DNA of 64,000 nt from AC-32 sp963717475 (GTDB lineage: Bacteria > Actinomycetota > Thermoleophilia > Gaiellales > Gaiellaceae). The translations under genes were made by a program, and so were the position numbers. Below are positions 26,213-33,566 of the stretch, piece after piece. Under the pieces are notes generated by a model, which was not told where the DNA came from, did not search any database, and was given only the letters and a program-made list of their open reading frames with translations. Every line of letters begins with the position of its first letter. The stretch's first letter is position 1. Where the stretch lies: NCBI GenBank assembly GCA_963717475.1, contig OY970337.1, forward strand, positions 2,046,001 through 2,110,000, written 5' to 3'.

Positions 26213-26672
26213 AGCGATCTGCTCCGCAGCGGCCACCGGCGTGGGAGGCGGGGCCGCCCGAGGAGTGCGGCTCGCAGCTCTGGGCAGGTGCGGCTCGAGC
26301 GCGAGTGCGGCGAACGCGCAGCCTCCGCAGACCACGGCCGCCGGAATCCACAGCGCCTGGGGTGACGCCGCGAGCAGGATCCCGCCGAGGACCGGGCCGA
26401 GCGTGAAGCCGAGCTGGCTCGAGCTGGAGTGGACGGCGAAGTAGCGGCCGCGGAGATCCTCCGGCGCCAGATCGGCCACGAGCGGCCGGTCGATCGCGCC
26501 GTCGAGGCACTCGCCGATCGCGAACACCCCGGCGGCAGTCAGCAGCCCGACCGCGGCGAGCGTCACCGTCGAGGTCCGGCCGGAGGCGAGCACGAGCAGC
26601 CAGACACTCGAGCAGCCAGACACGTCGAGGCAGCGGCGGCAAGTAGATGCGCCGGAAGGCCCGCGCGATCAC
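26207..26672 (-). pseudogene. MFS transporter remnant (C-terminal helices only)
   Basis: Encodes only the last third of a major facilitator protein: a helix pair around GECLDGAIDRPLVADLAP, the loop RGRYFAVHSSSSQLGF with GPVLGGILL, and the final helices. The expected approximately 250 N-terminal residues are absent, since the histidine kinase gene ends 36 bp upstream. Within the remaining 5' end a 16-bp unit (CGAGCAGCCAGACACT, plus strand) is tandemly duplicated at about 26609-26639; removing one copy restores a continuous frame from ATG 26672. Truncation plus frame-breaking duplication argue for decay. Confidence 0.7.
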
Positions 26673-26708
26673 GGCTCCGACTCTAGTTCGCGCTCCGGAA
26701 AGCGCCGC

Positions 26709-28040
26709 TCAGCGGCCGGTTGCGCCGTTGAGGCGCAGGCGCATCAGCGTCCCGCCGCCGTCAGCCGCCTCGGCGGTGACGGTGCCTCCGTGAGCCTCGG
26801 CGACCTGCTTCACGATCGCGAGCCCGAGCCCGGATCCGGGCAGCCCGCGCGCGGACGACGCGCGGTAGAAGCGGTCGAACACGTACGGCAGGTCCTCGTC
26901 CGCGATCCCGGCGCCGTGGTCGCGCACGGTGACCTCGCCGCCGTGGACGCCGACCTCGACCTCGCCGCCGGGCGGGCTCCACTTGGCAGCGTTGTCGAGC
27001 AGGTTCGCGACCGCGCGCTCGATCGTGGAGGGGACGCCGTGGACGAGCGACTCGTCGAGGGCGGTCTGGAAGGTGACGTTCGGCCGATTGCGCCGCGCGC
27101 GATCGACCGCGCCCTCGGTGAGCAGGTCGAGCCGCACGTCCTCCGGCTCCTCGTGGTGCTGCTCGGCCCGTGCGAGCTCGATCAGCTCCGTGATCAGCGA
27201 CGTCATCTCGCCGAGCTGCTCGACCACGTCGCCGAGCAGCTTCTCGCGGTCGCCCGGCGGAAGCGTCCGCTCGGTCGCCAGGACCTCGATGTTCGTGCGC
27301 AGGCTCGTCAGCGGCGTCCGCAGCTCGTGCGAGGCATCCGCGACGAGCTGCCGCTGCGCCCGGCTCGACTCCTCGAGCGCGGCAAGCATCGTGTTGAAGC
27401 TCCTGGCGAGCCGGCCCAGCTCGTCTTGCCCGCCGGGCTCGATCCGCTCCGAGAGGTCGCCGGTCTCGGTCACGTGCTCGGCGGTCTGCGTCAGCCGCCG
27501 TACGGGTGCGAGCGCAGTCCGCGCGACAGCAAGGCCGAGCGCAACGGCGACGAGGATCCCGCCCGCCGCGATCAGCATCAGGTAGACGGTGATCCGGTGC
27601 AGGGTGTGGTTGACCTCGCTCAGGTTGCGCCCGATCTGAAGAGCGATCCCCGAGCCCGAGATCGTCAGCACGCGGACGTCGCCGGCCCTGACATGGACGT
27701 CGCTGTAGTGCTCCTCGCCGCTCCCGCGGGTCGCGTCGAGGGTCTCGTGGTCGACCGGGAGGGACCCCTGCTCACCGCGGGTCGGGTAGACGTGCCCGTC
27801 GGCGGTGACGGCCTGCTCGAAGGTCGCGGAGCCGACCGGGCCGCCGGGGATGTCCAGGTAGCCGTTCTCGATGTGCAACGGCGGCCCGCCACGGATCTGC
27901 TCGGCGCGCGCGTGCAGCGTGCTGTCGATCTGTCCTCGTAGCTGGTTGCGGACGACGACGAAGACGACGACCGACGCGATCAGGACCGCAAGCGCCACCG
28001 CCCCCGCGGCGACGAGCGCCAGCCGGGTGCGAAAGCTCAT
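26709..28040 (-). CDS. Two-component sensor histidine kinase (MprB/BaeS-like)
   Basis: 443 residues: N-terminal helix (about 8-30), an extracytoplasmic sensor domain (about 31-150), a second helix (about 150-172), HAMP, the phosphoacceptor motif ADASHELRTPLTSLRTN, and the ATPase N box NLLDNAAKWSPP with G boxes DHGAGI and GSGLGLAIV. It should sense envelope conditions and phosphorylate the response regulator, whose gene it overlaps by 4 nt (ATGA). The neighbouring HtrA protease matches the mycobacterial MprA-MprB-PepD arrangement, supporting an envelope stress role. Confidence 0.94.
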   Translation of the reverse strand: MSFRTRLALVAAGAVALAVLIASVVVFVVVRNQLRGQIDSTLHARAEQIRGGPPLHIENGYLDIPGGPVGSATFEQAVTADGHVYPTRGEQGSLPVDHETLDATRGSGEEHYSDVHVRAGDVRVLTISGSGIALQIGRNLSEVNHTLHRITVYLMLIAAGGILVAVALGLAVARTALAPVRRLTQTAEHVTETGDLSERIEPGGQDELGRLARSFNTMLAALEESSRAQRQLVADASHELRTPLTSLRTNIEVLATERTLPPGDREKLLGDVVEQLGEMTSLITELIELARAEQHHEEPEDVRLDLLTEGAVDRARRNRPNVTFQTALDESLVHGVPSTIERAVANLLDNAAKWSPPGGEVEVGVHGGEVTVRDHGAGIADEDLPYVFDRFYRASSARGLPGSGLGLAIVKQVAEAHGGTVTAEAADGGGTLMRLRLNGATGR

Positions 28041-28723
28041 GAGGGCTCGCGCAGCGCGTAGCCGACGCCGCGAACCGTCTGGATCAGCCTCGGCTTTCCG
28101 CCCGCCTCGGTCTTGCGACGCAGGTACCCGATGTACACGTCGAGCGAGTTCGAGCCGTAGCCGAAGTCGTACCCCCAGACCCGCTCGAAGATGACCGACC
28201 GCGTCAGCACCTGGCGCGGGTTCAGCATGAACAGCTCGAGCAGCGAGAACTCGGTGCGCGTCAGCTCGATCAGCTCGCCGCCGCGCCTGACCTCGCGTGT
28301 GCCGGGGTCGAGCTCGAGGTCGGCGAAGCTCAGCGTCTCGCCGGAGCCGTCCGCGGTGCGGCGCAGGAGCGCGCGCAGCCGGGCGAGCAGCTCCTCGAGC
28401 GCGAACGGCTTCGTCACGTAGTCGTCGGCTCCGGCGTCGAGGCCTTCGACGCGGTCCTCGACCTGCGTGCGCGCGGTGAGCATCAGGACCGGCACGGGAT
28501 TTCCGTTGCGGCGAATCGTCCGGCAGACCTCCAGCCCGTCCATGCCGGGCATCAGCACGTCGAGCAGGACGGCGTCAACCTGGCCGTCCGCTCCCAGCCG
28601 CTCGAGCGCCTCACGCCCGTCGGCGGCGAGCTCGATCTCGTAGCCCTCGAGCTCGAGAGCCCGCTGGAGAGACTCGCGCACCGCGCGCTCGTCGTCGACG
28701 ATCAGGATCTTCACGGTGCCCAT
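28037..28723 (-). CDS. OmpR/PhoB-family response regulator (MprA-like)
   Basis: 228 residues. Receiver domain (1-120) with acidic pocket VDDERA, phosphoacceptor Asp in AVLLDVLMPGMDG, Thr in LTART and Lys in YVTKPF. C-terminal winged-helix DNA-binding domain (about 130-225) with LTRTEFSLLELF and SNSLDVYIGYLRRK. A pair of 11-bp-phased TCTCAG/TTTCAG hexamers lies just upstream of its start, suggesting autoregulation. Start ATG 28723. It is divergent from htrA. Confidence 0.95.
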   Translation of the reverse strand: MGTVKILIVDDERAVRESLQRALELEGYEIELAADGREALERLGADGQVDAVLLDVLMPGMDGLEVCRTIRRNGNPVPVLMLTARTQVEDRVEGLDAGADDYVTKPFALEELLARLRALLRRTADGSGETLSFADLELDPGTREVRRGGELIELTRTEFSLLELFMLNPRQVLTRSVIFERVWGYDFGYGSNSLDVYIGYLRRKTEAGGKPRLIQTVRGVGYALREPS

Positions 28724-28737
28724 TGTGCGTGGCTACT

Positions 28738-28754
28738 CTGAGAACTTCCTGAAA
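28738..28754 (-). promoter_or_regulatory. Two 11-bp-phased operator repeats at the response-regulator promoter
   Basis: Minus-strand hexamers TTTCAG (28754-28749) and TCTCAG (28743-28738), spaced 11 bp, end 14 nt before the response-regulator ATG. Orientation relative to the gene is the same as at htrA and the ApbE operon. The closeness to the start codon could mean autorepression or activation of a promoter with a very short leader. Confidence 0.55.
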
Positions 28755-28764
28755 AGCCCATCGC

Positions 28765-28808
28765 GTTCTTAGCCAGTTCTTAGCCTGGTTTCAGGTCCGT
28801 CTTAGGCG
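28765..28808 (+). promoter_or_regulatory. Four 11-bp-phased operator repeats upstream of htrA
   Basis: Hexamers TCTTAG (28767-28772), TCTTAG (28778-28783), TTTCAG (28789-28794) and TCTTAG (28800-28805) recur every 11 bp, the first two within perfect GTTCTTAGCC repeats. The array ends about 56 nt before the htrA ATG. Tandem direct repeats on one helix face are the classic target of OmpR-family dimers, and the regulator gene is divergently adjacent. Confidence 0.75.
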
Positions 28809-28861
28809 GGACCGGTGTATTGCTTTCCACCGAACCCCCGAAAGGAGCATGTCACTCCCAG

Positions 28862-29938
28862 ATGTCCCGCCGCCCGAAACCCTCCCTCATAGCCTCCCTC
28901 CTGGCAGTTCTCTGCCTTGGCGCGGGCGGCGGGGCGCTCCTTTACGCGGCCTTCGGGCCGAGCCAGTCGAAGCCGGCCGCCCAGCCGGTCACGGTCAAGG
29001 ACTCCCAGCCGGCTTCGACCACGAGCCCGCTCTCGATCCCTCAGATCTACCGAAGCGCCTACAAGGGCGTCGTTCAGATCACCGTCTCGACGCAGGGCTC
29101 GAGCCCGTTCGGCGGCTCGCAGACGCAGCAGGCACAGGGCTCGGGGTGGGTCTACAACGCCAACGGCGACATCGTCACGAACGCTCACGTCGCCGCGGGC
29201 GCCAAGTCGATCTCGGTTCAGTTCTGGAACGGCAAGACGTACCACGCGACGCTGGTCGGCGCCGACCCGTCGACCGACATTGCGGTCGTTCACGTCTCCG
29301 CGCCCGACTCGCAGCTCTTCCCGCTCACCGTCGGCGACTCGAGCAAGCTCGAGGTCGGTGACGGCGTAGTCGCGATCGGCTCGCCGTTCGGCCTCTCCGA
29401 AACCGTTACGAGCGGGATCGTGAGCGCGCTGCACCGGTCGATCGAGGGGCTTACGCACTTCACCATCCCCGACTCCATCCAGACCGACGCCGCGATCAAC
29501 CACGGCAACTCCGGCGGCCCGCTCCTCGACACCGAGGGTCACGTGGTCGGCATGAACTCGCAGATCCGCAGCGACTCCGGCGGCAACGAGGGCGTCGGCT
29601 TCGCGATCCCGGTCAACACGATCCACTCGGTGGTCTCGCAGCTGATCTCGAGCGGCAAGGCCGAGCACGCCTACCTCGGCGTCTCGCTCTCCCCGACCGG
29701 CGTGACCGCGCGGATCGCTGGAGTGCGCCCCGGGACGCCGGCCGCGAAGGCGGGCCTGAAGACCGGCGACGTGGTCACCTCGCTCGGCGGCACCCAGGTC
29801 TCGACGTCGGACGAGCTCGCGAGCGCGATCAGCGCCCACAAGCCCGGCGACAGCGTGAGCGTCACCTACGAGCGCGACGGCCAGAGCCACACGGTCACGC
29901 TGACGCTGGCCGATCGGCCTTCCAGCGCGAGCGGCTAG
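28862..29938 (+). CDS. htrA: HtrA/DegP-like membrane-anchored serine protease
   Basis: 358 residues: N-terminal signal anchor (about 8-30), linker, trypsin-like protease domain with His in IVTNAHVAAG, Asp in PSTDIAVV and Ser in GNSGGPLLD, then one PDZ domain (about 265-345, YLGVSLSP with GLKTGDVVTSLGG). It degrades or chaperones misfolded envelope proteins. I start at ATG 28862, which gives a standard signal anchor; AAGGAG lies about 15 nt upstream. The divergent two-component system and the phased repeats upstream indicate stress control. Confidence 0.95.
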   Translation: MSRRPKPSLIASLLAVLCLGAGGGALLYAAFGPSQSKPAAQPVTVKDSQPASTTSPLSIPQIYRSAYKGVVQITVSTQGSSPFGGSQTQQAQGSGWVYNANGDIVTNAHVAAGAKSISVQFWNGKTYHATLVGADPSTDIAVVHVSAPDSQLFPLTVGDSSKLEVGDGVVAIGSPFGLSETVTSGIVSALHRSIEGLTHFTIPDSIQTDAAINHGNSGGPLLDTEGHVVGMNSQIRSDSGGNEGVGFAIPVNTIHSVVSQLISSGKAEHAYLGVSLSPTGVTARIAGVRPGTPAAKAGLKTGDVVTSLGGTQVSTSDELASAISAHKPGDSVSVTYERDGQSHTVTLTLADRPSSASG

Positions 29939-30795
29939 GCCTTCGCGGGCGCCTGCAGCTCGACCTCGGCGGGCTCGCCCTGTCGCAGCTCGCGGCTTCG
30001 CTCGGCCTCGGAGTTGATCTCCGCGCCGAGCAGCAGGGCCACGGCGCTCAGCCAGAGCCAGGTCAGCATCACGACGACGGCCGCCAGCGAGCCCCAGGTC
30101 TTGTTGTAGGAGCCGAACCGGCTCGCGTAGAAGGCGAATGCCCCGGAGGCGATGAGCCAGACGGCGAGCGAGAAGAACGCGCCGAAGCTCAGGAACTGCC
30201 AGCGCGGGTGCTCGACGTTCGGGCCGTAGTACATGACCGCGGCGAAGACGAGCAGCAGGCCCCCGATCAGCAGCGGCCACTCGGCGATGTACCACGCGAT
30301 CTTCACCGGCGTCTCGGCGCCGGAGGCATGGCCGATCCACGTCGACAGCTGCGGCCCCAGGACGAGGACGCCGAACGCGAGCATGAACCCGATCAGCGCG
30401 AAGACGACCATCCAGAGCGCGATCAGCCGCCGCTTGACGAAGCCGCGCCCCTCGTCGCGGTCGTAGGCGATGTTCAGTGCCCACATCACGTTCTGCATCG
30501 CGCCCGTCACCGACCAGAGGGCGAGCGCACCACCGACTGCGAGGACGGTGATGCTCGTACCGCGGTTGTTGGTCAGGTTCTGCAGGCTGCCCTCGAGCAG
30601 CTGCGTCGCCTGCGCGGGAACGATCCCGTTCAGCTTGTCGATCACGGTGGTGATCGCGTCGGGCCCCGCGAACAGGCCGAAGAGGCCGACGGCGAGCAGC
30701 AGCGCCGCGGGAATCGCGAGGAACGCGTAGTAGGCGAGCGCCGCGGCGATGTTCGTCATGTGGTCTTCGTTGAACTCCTTGAAGCCGCGCTTCAC
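29935..30795 (-). CDS. YihY/BrkB family inner-membrane protein, N-terminus uncertain
   Basis: 286 residues from GTG 30795, with six hydrophobic helices and the family signatures AAALAYYAFLAIPALLL-like near the N-terminus, VTGAMQNVMWALNIAYD and a C-terminal TWLWLSAVALLLGAEIN. Formerly misnamed ribonuclease BN; transport or lipid-related roles have been proposed, and the function is unsettled. Coding sense continues upstream (PTELSKRDYLAIVKR, preceded by an acidic Pro-rich stretch) with no start codon before a stop. An ATG at 30956 joins this frame if one A is missing from the AAAAA run near 30930, so the real protein may be about 54 residues longer. The end overlaps the htrA stop region. Confidence 0.85.
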   Translation of the reverse strand: MKRGFKEFNEDHMTNIAAALAYYAFLAIPAALLLAVGLFGLFAGPDAITTVIDKLNGIVPAQATQLLEGSLQNLTNNRGTSITVLAVGGALALWSVTGAMQNVMWALNIAYDRDEGRGFVKRRLIALWMVVFALIGFMLAFGVLVLGPQLSTWIGHASGAETPVKIAWYIAEWPLLIGGLLLVFAAVMYYGPNVEHPRWQFLSFGAFFSLAVWLIASGAFAFYASRFGSYNKTWGSLAAVVVMLTWLWLSAVALLLGAEINSEAERSRELRQGEPAEVELQAPAKA

Positions 30796-31004
30796 GATCG
30801 CCAGGTAGTCGCGCTTGGAAAGCTCCGTCGGCCCCGGGTCTTCGAGCCGCGGCTCGTCGTGCTCGGGCTGCGGCTCGGGCGCCTCGTCGGGCAGCGGCCG
30901 CTCGTTGTCTTCGGCCAGGTCTTCGGTCTCGTTTTTGTGGCGCTGGAGAAGTTCATGGCCGCGCGGCTGTACCCCGTTTCCCCAGCGCTACCCTTCGCCT
31001 CGGC

Positions 31005-31076
31005 GCCCCCGTAGCTCAGTGGATAGAGCAGCGGTTTCCTAAACCGCGTGCGCATGTTCGATTCATGCCGGGGGCA
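31005..31076 (+). tRNA. tRNA-Arg (anticodon CCU)
   Basis: Complete cloverleaf. Acceptor GCCCCCG (31005-31011) pairs with CGGGGGC (31069-31075); D-arm GCTC/GAGC; anticodon stem GCGGT (31031-31035)/ACCGC (31043-31047) with loop TTCCTAA giving anticodon CCT (31038-31040); T-arm GCATG/CATGC with loop TTCGATT. CCA is not encoded. It should read AGG arginine codons. Confidence 0.95.
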
Positions 31077-31425
31077 TCTATCCATACGGGTTTCGGGCCA
31101 ACCGCGCGGACCTGCTGTTTCCTCAACCGCTTACGGGCGCGTCAACCGATTTAACGGTCGGTGGGACTCGTCGTCGATCGGGCTCGCCAGACACGGATGT
31201 CCACCTCTTCGCCGCGCAAGAGTGAGTAAAGCCGGGACGAATCTTCTTCTCCACGCGCACCTGTCGCTCGCGGTCCCGATGCGAGCAAGTCCTCGAAGTT
31301 GTCGGCATCTGCTGAGTCTGGACCCACCACTCCCTACGCGCCACGGGTGGACAATCCGCGCTTCGGGCAGGCTGATACAGGCGCTGGCTACCGGAAGACT
31401 GTCTCTTCGTCGCTGGTCGTCGAAC
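31077..31425. other. Gene-free stretch downstream of tRNA-Arg
   Basis: About 350 bp of noticeably lower GC and irregular codon pattern. I see no coding region with family motifs on either strand, no hairpin terminator with a clear stem, and no repeat of the tRNA 3' end. Its position between a tRNA and two broken genes (31426-33369 and 33419-33540) suggests remains of an old insertion. Confidence 0.4.
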
Positions 31426-33369
31426 CTAGGGAGCCGTAACGGTCCGGATTTGTGCGACGCCGTGGATGTTCTCGGCCCACACGACTCGGCGGCCTTCGAT
31501 CGTCAGCCCGACAGGCTTCCGACGGGCCGTGGCGAGCGCTGACACGACGCCGGTCCTTGCGTCTAACCGCTGGATCACGCGACCGGTCGCGAAGACGACG
31601 TTCTGCCCGGCAGCCGATACGTTGCGGATGCTCGACGGGACCGTCGCGGCCGACCGGAAGCTGCCATCCAGGTTGTAGAGCTCGACACGGAGACCGGGGT
31701 CGTGGTCAACGAGCAGCAGCGACGTACCCGGCGCCGAGCGCGACTGTGCGGGCGTAACCGTCGACGGCTGAAGCGCTTGATCAGCCGCCCCGTGCGCGCC
31801 ATCGCGGATCGCCACCGACGAGTGCGGTACCGGTGCGATCTTCCGCGCCCTGCCGTCGGCCGGCGAGACGAGGTGGATCCCAGGAAGGTATGGCAACTGG
31901 TCACGTGTATAGTCGCCGACCGCGATCGAGCTGCCATCAGGCGCCCATTGCGGTGAGGCGTACTCCTCACCTGGCAGGCCACGTACGCCGCTGCCATCCG
32001 CGTTCACGATCCACAAATCCACGTCCCGGATGAAGGCGATTCTCGAGGAATCCGGCGACCACGTTGGCGAGCCACTCGATCGGATAAGTCGGCGATGTCA
32101 GTCGGGTGGCGCCGCTTCCGTCCGCATCAACGACGTTGATCCCGGGCGAGGCGCTGGATTCGTCCACATAGGCGATCTTCGCGCCGTTCGGCGACCATGC
32201 GGGCTGATCCTCGGCGTGCGGGCTGGTCGTCAGGCGCGTCTCGCCGGTCCTATCGGCCCCGAGGGAGTAGATGTCGCCGCCGCGCGAGACGGCGATCCGC
32301 GACGAGTCCGGCGACCACGCCAGCGGCCCCGCCGTCGGCCGCTGGGTCGTCGTCAGCTTCGTCTCGCCTGTGCCGTCGGGATCGATCGCGTAGACATCCT
32401 TCCCGCGCACGAACGCAATCCTGGTTCCGTCGGGGGACCAGGCCGGGCTCGTTCCGGACGCAAGACGCTTCAGCCCGCCCCCGGTCGCGTCAATGCGGTA
32501 GACGCCGTGCTGCTCATGCGCCTCCGTGTGCTCGAACACGAGCCGCGTATCGTCCGCGCGACCAGCTGGGCGACGACGCACCGCCCGCAAGCTGCTGGTC
32601 AGCTGCGTGCCGTCGGCGTAGATTGTCCAGAGGTCGCCATGGTAGATCCATGCGAGTCGCGTTCCGTCGCGCGACCACGTGGGCGTGAAGTTGCAGCAGC
32701 GAGGGCTGTTCGTGACAACGGCGAACCGGTGGCCGCTCACGGCGAGCCCGCTCACGGCGAGCTCGACCGGACTCGTCACCCTCGCAAGGCGCTTCAAGCC
32801 ATGGCCAGCGAGCCGGTAGATGGCGGGTCTCCCGATTTGTCGGGGCGTACAGCCGCCCGTGTCACAACGCCCGTAGAAGAGGACGGCGTCGCCGTGCGCC
32901 GCCATCGGCAGCGCGTTCTCTCGCTGGAAATATTCGTCGGGGCTATGCGTCGTACTCGAGCCCCAGGTCCGCCACGAGCCGTGTCCGCGGCGCCCGCGGA
33001 GCCGCCGTGGCGAGGTCGATGCGAAGCTCCGTATTGCCGAACCCCACGAGGCCTTGCCAGAGGACGCGGCCGTCGCTCGCTAGCGCGATCCGCGCCGATC
33101 GTGCCTCCGACCTCGGTGCAACTCCTTCCGCGTCGCGACCCGACGGAGACCGGACGTCGGCCGGGAAGGGTGAGGACTTGGAGCTGCCTTCCGCAGTGCG
33201 CGTGAGTCTTGATCCAGGCGATGCGGCGACCGTCCTGCGCGAGCGCGTCGACCGAGCCGTGGACCTTCGCCAGCGTCCTCGGCTGCGCCGCCTGTTCGCC
33301 GGTTCGCGCCGCGGACGCACCCCCGACCATGAGTGCGAGCCCGACGGCGATCAGCAGGGCCCGAGACAC
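31426..33369 (-). pseudogene. Secreted TolB/PD40-type beta-propeller protein, broken by three frameshifts
   Basis: Starts at GTG 33369 with a signal peptide (SRALLIAVGLALMVGGASA) and contains many PD40 blades: SRDGTRLAWIYHGDLW, WSPDGTRIAFVRG, WSPDSSRIAVSRGG, WSPNGAKIAYVDE and WAPDGSSIAVGDY. Approximately 640 residues are readable across frames that change near 33100 (ARIALASDGRVLW resumes), near 32945 (HSPDEYFQ resumes) and near 32065 (SPTWSPDSSRIAF resumes). All three changes are in the +1 sense. The blades themselves are intact, so this is either a recent pseudogene or a gene with assembly insertions. No catalytic domain follows the propeller. Confidence 0.7.
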
Positions 33370-33418
33370 GTGACGATTATCGCTAGCGCCGAATCGCCCT
33401 TCAAGCCCGCCGCAGGAA

Positions 33419-33540
33419 ATGGCCCGAGTCGACGGCCCCTCCGGCCGGCCGCGGCGGCTGCCAGAGGGCGTCATCGACCGGATCAGGCTCGAGCAGGCGC
33501 GCGGGAGGAGCCTCAGCGAGCGAGGAAAGCGAACCTTGAT
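33419..33540 (+). pseudogene. Fragment resembling the linker/HTH of a serine recombinase
   Basis: The short segment reads GRPRRLPEGVIDRIRLEQAR followed by GRSLSE. This resembles the RLPxxVxxRIxxERAxGxSLxxIA helix-turn-helix entry common to serine-recombinase and resolvase C-terminal regions. The rest of such a protein is missing: the frame runs into the antisense end of the cyclase gene. I see no start, no catalytic Ser motif and no partner. Weak but suggestive evidence of a lost mobile element near the tRNA. Confidence 0.35.
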
Positions 33541-33566
33541 TCGCTTCAGGCGTCGCCCTATCGCAA

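Noticed and set aside
31123..31344. Small open frames in the tRNA-downstream stretch
   Set aside because: No ribosome binding site, no recognisable motif, unlike genomic codon use.
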